64,000 nt of DNA from contig JBOEGS010000002.1 in NCBI GenBank assembly GCA_050633545.1, positions 434,001-498,000 on the forward strand, in the 5' to 3' direction. A program made the position numbers and the translations under genes. Under the pieces are notes generated by a model, which saw only the letters and a list, made by a program, of their open reading frames with translations, was not told the DNA's origin and ran no database searches. This DNA comes from Litorivita sp050633545. Lineage in GTDB: Bacteria; Pseudomonadota; Alphaproteobacteria; Rhodobacterales; Rhodobacteraceae. Shown piece after piece: positions 59,964 to 64,000 of this stretch (the first letter of the stretch is position 1; each line of letters opens with the position of its first letter).

Positions 59964-61130
59964 CTATACGGGTTCGCACATCTTGTCGCCGATCCCGCCG
60001 AGCAGCGCAAGGCAGGTTTCCAGCTGTGTTAGAGACACATATTCGTCGGCCTTATGGGCCTGATCGATGCTGCCCGGCCCGCACACGACGACGTCGCATC
60101 CCAAAGTTTGGAACAATCCGGCTTCGGTTCCGAAAGGCACCAGATCGGCGCCGTTCTCGCCGGTCAGCGCCGCAATGAGATCGCGCGCGGCGTTATGCTC
60201 CATCGGCTCCAATCCGCAGACTTCGCCGATCACCTGCGTAGTGATACCGGCGCGCGGATCGCGCCCGCGCATCTGCGCATCCAGCGCCGCTTCATGGGCC
60301 GTGATCGCATCTTTGACGAAATCCTGATCGGCCTGCACCACGGGGCGCATTTCCCATTCCACCTCGGCGCGCGGGGCGATGACATTGGTCGCAACGCCGC
60401 CTGCGATCCGCCCGATGTTGATCGTGCTCCACGGCGGGTTAAAACATGATCCGGCGGGCACCCGCGCCTTGAGCGCCTCGCCCAGTTCCAGCAGGCGGCT
60501 GACATAGCGCACCGCATATTCGGCGGCATTTACCCCAAGATCGGGCGCCGAGCCATGCCCCTCAACCCCTTGAAAAACCGTGCGATATTCGCAACATCCC
60601 TTATGACCTTCGATGATTCGCATCATCGTCGGCTCGCCGATCAAGGCCATCGCGGGACGGATGCCGCGCGCGGCCAGTTGCGGCACCAAGGCCCGCGCGC
60701 CGAGGCATCCGACCTCTTCGTCATGGGTAAAGGCGAAATGGATCGGGCGGCGCAAATCGCGGCTGGCAAATTCGGGCGCCATGGCGAGGCAGGAGGCGAT
60801 AAACCCCTTCATATCGCAGGCCCCGCGCCCGTAAAGCCGCCCCGCCTCGCGGTGCATCACAAAAGGATCGCGGCTCCAGTTCTGGTCGGTGACGGGCACC
60901 ACGTCGCTATGGCCCGACAGGACGATGCCGCCATCGCGATCCGGCCCGAGCGTGGCGAAAAGATTGGCCTTGGCCCCGCAAGCAGAGGCCAGAACCTCGA
61001 CCCGCGCGCCCGCATCCTCAAGCCGCCCGGCCAGCGCCTCGATCATCGCCAGATTGCTGTCCGAAGAGACGGTGGGATAGCCGATGAGTTCGGCCAAAAC
61101 AGTCTCTGTTCTTGCCAAAAGCGGGGTCAT
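59964..61130 (-). CDS. M20-family deacetylase (ArgE/DoeB2-like)
   Basis: A 388-residue zinc deacylase. Metal and catalytic residues are His74 (LSGHSDVVPV), Asp106 (GRGACDMKGF) and Glu138-Glu139 (HDEEVGCLGA), with EPTMMRIIEGHKG and the late His in IDQAHKADEYVSL. Close to acetylornithine deacetylase ArgE, but its place after an ectoine-hydrolase-like gene suggests N-acetyl-diaminobutyrate as substrate (DoeB2 type). The ATG at 61130 overlaps the M24 stop (ATGA). The first codons hold a copy of the AACAGAGACTGTT element. Confidence 0.85.
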   Translation of the reverse strand: MTPLLARTETVLAELIGYPTVSSDSNLAMIEALAGRLEDAGARVEVLASACGAKANLFATLGPDRDGGIVLSGHSDVVPVTDQNWSRDPFVMHREAGRLYGRGACDMKGFIASCLAMAPEFASRDLRRPIHFAFTHDEEVGCLGARALVPQLAARGIRPAMALIGEPTMMRIIEGHKGCCEYRTVFQGVEGHGSAPDLGVNAAEYAVRYVSRLLELGEALKARVPAGSCFNPPWSTINIGRIAGGVATNVIAPRAEVEWEMRPVVQADQDFVKDAITAHEAALDAQMRGRDPRAGITTQVIGEVCGLEPMEHNAARDLIAALTGENGADLVPFGTEAGLFQTLGCDVVVCGPGSIDQAHKADEYVSLTQLETCLALLGGIGDKMCEPV

Positions 61131-62308
61131 TTGACGAAGAGCTTGCGCGGCACGTTGCAAAAGGTTTCGGCCGCGCCCTCTTCGGTGATCAGGATGCTTT
61201 CGGTGATCTCCAGCCCCCAATCATCGGTCCACAGGCCGGGCATGAAGTGAAAGGTCATGCCAGGCTCCAATATGGTGTGATCGCTGCCGCGCAAGGAGAT
61301 CGTGCGCTCGCCCCAATCGGGCGGATAGCTCAGCCCGATGGGATAGCCGCAGCGCGCGCTGCGGCTGATACCGGCGGCCTCCAAGGGCACGGCGAGCGCA
61401 TTGAAAATATCGCAGGCCCGGTTGCCCGCCCGCGCCGCCTCCAATCCGGCTTCGAGCCCCGCGACCAACGCCCCCTCGGCGCGCAGCAAATCATCGGGCG
61501 GCGTGCCAAGATAAACCGAGCGGCACAGCGGCGTGTGATAGCGCCGGTAGACGCCGGACAATTCGAAAAACGTGCATTGCTCGGGGATCAGCGGCGATCC
61601 GTCCCACGTCAGATGCGGCGCCGACGAATCGGCCCCCGAGGGCACCATCGGCACCAAGGCGGGGTAATCGCCCCAATCCTCTTCGACCCCCAAAATCGCA
61701 TCGCGGTAGATTTCGGCGACCATCTCGTTCTTGCGCAATCCGACCTCGGCCCGTTCAATCGCGCCGGTGACCATTTTCTCGGAAATCCGCGCGGCGCGGC
61801 GCATAAAGGCGATCTCTTCGGCGGATTTCACCGCGCGCTGCCAATTGACCAATGCGGTGGCATCGACGATCTCGGCTTTGGGCAATTCGGCGCAAAGCGT
61901 GGTATAGGCCTTGGCCGAGAAATAGTAGTTCTCCATCTCGACCCCGAGGCGCGCGCCCTCGAATCCCATGTCCTTGATCACCTCGGCGAGGTGCTGCATC
62001 GGGTGGAATTCGGTCGATTGCACATAGTGGTCCGGATAGGGGCGCAGGTTGTCTTCGCCAAGCCACGAGGTGCGCCGCGCGCCATTGGCATCAATGCCGC
62101 GCCCCCACCAGACCGGCTCTGCCTCCAGCGTCAAAATCACCCCTTGGTGCACATAGAACGACCAGCCGTCATAACCGGTCAGCCAAGCCATATTCGACGG
62201 ATCCTCGATAAACAGAATATCAATGCCGCGCGCCTCCATAGCGGCGCGGGTCAAGGCAAGGCGGCGGTCGTATTCGGAGGCGGTGAAGGCGAGAGAGATG
62301 GGGGGCAT
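61127..62308 (-). CDS. doeA: M24-family hydrolase, ectoine hydrolase-like (DoeA/EutD type)
   Basis: A 393-residue creatinase/aminopeptidase-P fold protein. The C-terminal part reads GVYRRYHTPLCRSVYLG, GYPIGLSYPPDWGERTISLRG and GMTFHFMPGLWTDDWGLEITESILITEEGAA. Of the usual five M24 metal ligands most look replaced, as in creatinase and the metal-free ectoine hydrolases. GWSFYVHQGVILTLEAEPVWWGRGIDANGA also resembles ectoine hydrolase. The step would be ectoine to N-acetyl-diaminobutyrate. The assignment is by memory of family features and could be another M24 amidinohydrolase. The start at 62308 follows AAGAGG. Confidence 0.65.
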   Translation of the reverse strand: MPPISLAFTASEYDRRLALTRAAMEARGIDILFIEDPSNMAWLTGYDGWSFYVHQGVILTLEAEPVWWGRGIDANGARRTSWLGEDNLRPYPDHYVQSTEFHPMQHLAEVIKDMGFEGARLGVEMENYYFSAKAYTTLCAELPKAEIVDATALVNWQRAVKSAEEIAFMRRAARISEKMVTGAIERAEVGLRKNEMVAEIYRDAILGVEEDWGDYPALVPMVPSGADSSAPHLTWDGSPLIPEQCTFFELSGVYRRYHTPLCRSVYLGTPPDDLLRAEGALVAGLEAGLEAARAGNRACDIFNALAVPLEAAGISRSARCGYPIGLSYPPDWGERTISLRGSDHTILEPGMTFHFMPGLWTDDWGLEITESILITEEGAAETFCNVPRKLFVK

Positions 62309-62346
62309 GGCGACCTCTTGATATGGCGTCACTCGATCAATCCAAA

Positions 62347-62356
62347 TTGTGCACAA
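62347..62356. promoter_or_regulatory. TTGTGCACAA palindrome (proximal), candidate GntR operator
   Basis: Perfect 10-mer palindrome matching the FadR/GntR-type TTGT-N2-ACAA. 38 bp from the M24 start codon. Confidence 0.65.
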
Positions 62357-62452
62357 CTCGTCCGCTCCGAAAACGACACGCCCATGTCGTTTTTGGAAAA
62401 TCAGTTAAATTTTGGGCAAAGCATCATGGGCGGGATTGCTCGTGCTGCAAAG

Positions 62453-62462
62453 TTGTGCACAA
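62453..62462. promoter_or_regulatory. TTGTGCACAA palindrome (distal), candidate GntR operator
   Basis: The same 10-mer, extended to the perfect 14-mer AGTTGTGCACAACT (62451-62464). Centre 106 bp from the proximal copy and about 112 bp before the aminotransferase start. Confidence 0.7.
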
Positions 62463-62478
62463 CTGAGGCCGCGCGGGC

Positions 62479-62511
62479 ACCGACGCAATACCGACGTTTT
62501 ACCGACGTGAT
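62479..62511 (+). repeat. Three tandem 11-bp repeats starting ACCGACG
   Basis: ACCGACGCAAT, ACCGACGTTTT and ACCGACGTGAT begin at 62479, 62490 and 62501, exact 11-bp spacing, ending 59 bp before the aminotransferase ATG. Such helical phasing suggests a multi-copy protein-binding array. Confidence 0.6.
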
Positions 62512-62569
62512 ACAGATCGCCAAAATTGCCCCTGTGCCACCACCCACTGCCTAACCCGAGGATGCCCGA

Positions 62570-63946
62570 ATGCTGACCAATGACCAACTCGCCCAATGGG
62601 ACCGCGAGAGCTTTTTCCACCCCTCGACCCATCTGGCGCAGCACGCGCGCGGCGAGACCGCGAGTCGCGTGATCCGCACCGCCAAGGGTTGTCATATCGA
62701 GGATCGTGACGGCAAAAAGATGCTCGACGCTTTTGCGGGGCTTTATTGTGTCAACGTCGGTTACGGCCGTCAGGAAATCGCCGAGGCCATCGCCGATCAG
62801 GCGCGCGAACTGGCCTATTATCACGCCTATGTTGGCCATGGGACCGAGGCCTCGATCACCCTGTCCAAGATGATTCTGGACCGCGCTCCTGCGGGCATGT
62901 CCAAAGTGTATTTTGGCCAGTCGGGTAGCGACGCGAATGAAACCAACGTGAAATTAGTGTGGTATTACAACAATATACTGGGCCGCCCCGAGAAGAAAAA
63001 GATCATCTCGCGCTGGCGCGGCTATCACGGGTCGGGGCTGGTGACCGGCTCGCTCACGGGGCTGGAATTGTTCCACAAGAAATTCGATTTGCCGCTGCCG
63101 CAGGTGATCCACACCGAGGCGCCCTATTACCATCGCCGCCCCGAGACCGAGATGAGCGAGGCGCAATTTACCGCCCATCTGGTGGCGCAACTGGAGGCGC
63201 TGATCGCGCGCGAAGGGGCCGATACAATTGCCGCCTTTATCGGCGAGCCGGTGCTGGGCACGGGCGGCATTGTGCCCCCGCCCGAGGGCTATTGGGCCGC
63301 GGTGCAGAAGGTTCTGGCCAAGCATGATATCTTGCTGATCGCCGATGAGGTGGTCACCGGATTTGGCCGTCTGGGCACGATGCTCGGATCGGACCACTAT
63401 GGCATGAAGCCAGATTTAATCACTATTGCCAAGGGCTTAACCTCTGCCTACGCGCCTTTGTCCGGCTCGATCGTCGGCGATAAAATCTGGAAGGTGCTGG
63501 AGCAGGGGACCGACGAGAACGGCCCCATCGGCCATGGTTGGACCTATTCGGCCCATCCCATCGGCGCAGCGGCGGGGGTGGCGAACCTGAAGCTGTTGGA
63601 CGATCTGAACCTCATCCAGAACGCGGGCGAGGTCGGGGCCTATTTGAACGCGGGACTGCGCGATGCCTTGGGCGGGCATCGCCATGTCGGCGAGATTCGC
63701 GGCGAAGGCATGTTGGCCGCAATCGAGTTCGACGCCGACCCCGCGACCCGCACGCCCTTTGATCCGGCGCTCAAAACCGGCCCGCAAATCGCTGCGGTCT
63801 TGGCCGAAGAGGGGGTCATCGCCCGCGCCATGCCGCAAGGCGATATCCTCGGATTCGCCCCGCCCTTTTGCCTGAGTCGCGCCGAGGCCGAGGAGGTCGT
63901 GGACAAGACAAAACGCGCTGTCACCCGCGTTCTTGGCGTAGCGTAA
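62570..63946 (+). CDS. Class III PLP-dependent aminotransferase (DoeD-like)
   Basis: A 458-residue omega-aminotransferase. Lys288 (LITIAKGLTSAYAPLSG) carries PLP, Asp259 is in LLIADEVVTGFGRLG, and phosphate contacts lie in VYFGQSGSDANETNVKLV. The start motif FFHPSTHLAQHARGETASRVI is common to the pyruvate-dependent diamine/beta-alanine group. Next to the M24/M20 genes a diaminobutyrate transaminase (DoeD) is the best guess, with putrescine/GABA-pyruvate activity as the alternative. CCGAGGATG lies just before the ATG. Confidence 0.9.
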   Translation: MLTNDQLAQWDRESFFHPSTHLAQHARGETASRVIRTAKGCHIEDRDGKKMLDAFAGLYCVNVGYGRQEIAEAIADQARELAYYHAYVGHGTEASITLSKMILDRAPAGMSKVYFGQSGSDANETNVKLVWYYNNILGRPEKKKIISRWRGYHGSGLVTGSLTGLELFHKKFDLPLPQVIHTEAPYYHRRPETEMSEAQFTAHLVAQLEALIAREGADTIAAFIGEPVLGTGGIVPPPEGYWAAVQKVLAKHDILLIADEVVTGFGRLGTMLGSDHYGMKPDLITIAKGLTSAYAPLSGSIVGDKIWKVLEQGTDENGPIGHGWTYSAHPIGAAAGVANLKLLDDLNLIQNAGEVGAYLNAGLRDALGGHRHVGEIRGEGMLAAIEFDADPATRTPFDPALKTGPQIAAVLAEEGVIARAMPQGDILGFAPPFCLSRAEAEEVVDKTKRAVTRVLGVA

Positions 63947-64000
63947 AGCGCGGTTTTGAGCAGAAAACCGAACCAGATGATGCGAATATGGCAGGCAGAT
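63947..64000. other. Window end after the aminotransferase
   Basis: Holds a CGGTTTT-GAGCAG-AAAACCG inverted repeat (63951-63970) without a U-tract. Nothing else can be called before the edge. Confidence 0.35.

Larger units (their letters stand above)
62309..62569. promoter_or_regulatory. Divergent promoter region of the doeA-like operon and the aminotransferase
   Basis: Two TTGTGCACAA palindromes at 62347-62356 and 62453-62462, a 9-bp inverted repeat AAAACGACA-CGCCCA-TGTCGTTTT at 62370-62393, and three direct repeats of ACCGACG at 62479, 62490 and 62501. The proximal palindrome lies 38 bp from the M24 start. No small gene seen. Confidence 0.75.

Noticed and set aside
1..64000. tRNA, rRNA, CRISPR arrays, insertion sequences or prophage
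   Set aside because: No tRNA-like cloverleaf, spaced repeats, transposase, integrase or phage structural gene was seen.

Overview
The window looks like the chromosome of an alphaproteobacterium, most probably a Rhodobacteraceae member (Roseobacter/Rhodobacter type). The evidence is high-GC coding, the regB-senC-regA redox locus, alphaproteobacterial addBA, a VPLPA-CTERM protein, consensus CtrA boxes (TTAA-N7-TTAA) and an FNR/FnrL box. I see no rRNA, tRNA, CRISPR array, insertion sequence or phage gene. Coding density is high, and many neighbours overlap by four bases (ATGA/GTGA).
Layout. (1) 1-19.1 kb, core functions: hslVU; a glycan-related hypothetical gene; a minus-strand run tsaE-amgK-murU-addB-addA-trxA (tRNA t6A modification, peptidoglycan recycling, double-strand break repair); a PAS sensor; regB, senC and regA; acetoacetyl-CoA synthetase with a serine hydrolase; an HD hydrolase. 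(2) 19.1-23.5 kb: a VPLPA-CTERM surface protein, ahcY, an extensin-like protein and two small DUF proteins. A possible small RNA lies at about 22.97-23.09 kb. (3) 23.6-46.2 kb, a PQQ alcohol-oxidation island: a NosR-like flavinylated iron-sulfur membrane protein with its ApbE; a quinoprotein-associated binding protein; two c-type cytochromes; the Ped-type ABC system with beta-propeller; a SEL1 protein; a PQQ alcohol dehydrogenase carrying the extra Asp of lanthanide enzymes; a LuxR-type response regulator, a FIST sensor and a hybrid histidine kinase; pqqABCDE; and an IorAB-type molybdenum hydroxylase, probably an aldehyde dehydrogenase. (4) 46.5-54.1 kb: hemP, then glycosyltransferases and an FkbM methyltransferase. 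(5) 54.2-59.1 kb: Zn alcohol dehydrogenase, a membrane protein, a CaiB/BaiF CoA-transferase and a nitronate-monooxygenase-like enzyme. (6) 59.3-63.9 kb: GntR regulator, M20 deacetylase and M24 hydrolase, divergent from a class III aminotransferase. This set resembles ectoine/diaminobutyrate catabolism.
How it fits together. Alcohols would be oxidised in the periplasm by the PQQ enzyme. Electrons would leave through the cytochromes, and aldehydes could go to IorAB. The two-component genes sit between the dehydrogenase and the pqq operon. A shared half-site TACGACYA, seen upstream of five transcription units of this island (a perfect palindrome at 46349-46366), is a plausible operator for them.
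Main leads outside the gene list are that putative operator, a recurring AACAGAGACTGTTT-like element scattered through genes (written with rare codons) and just after stop codons, twin TTGTGCACAA palindromes 106 bp apart in the last divergent promoter, and three ACCGACG repeats at exact 11-bp spacing beside them.
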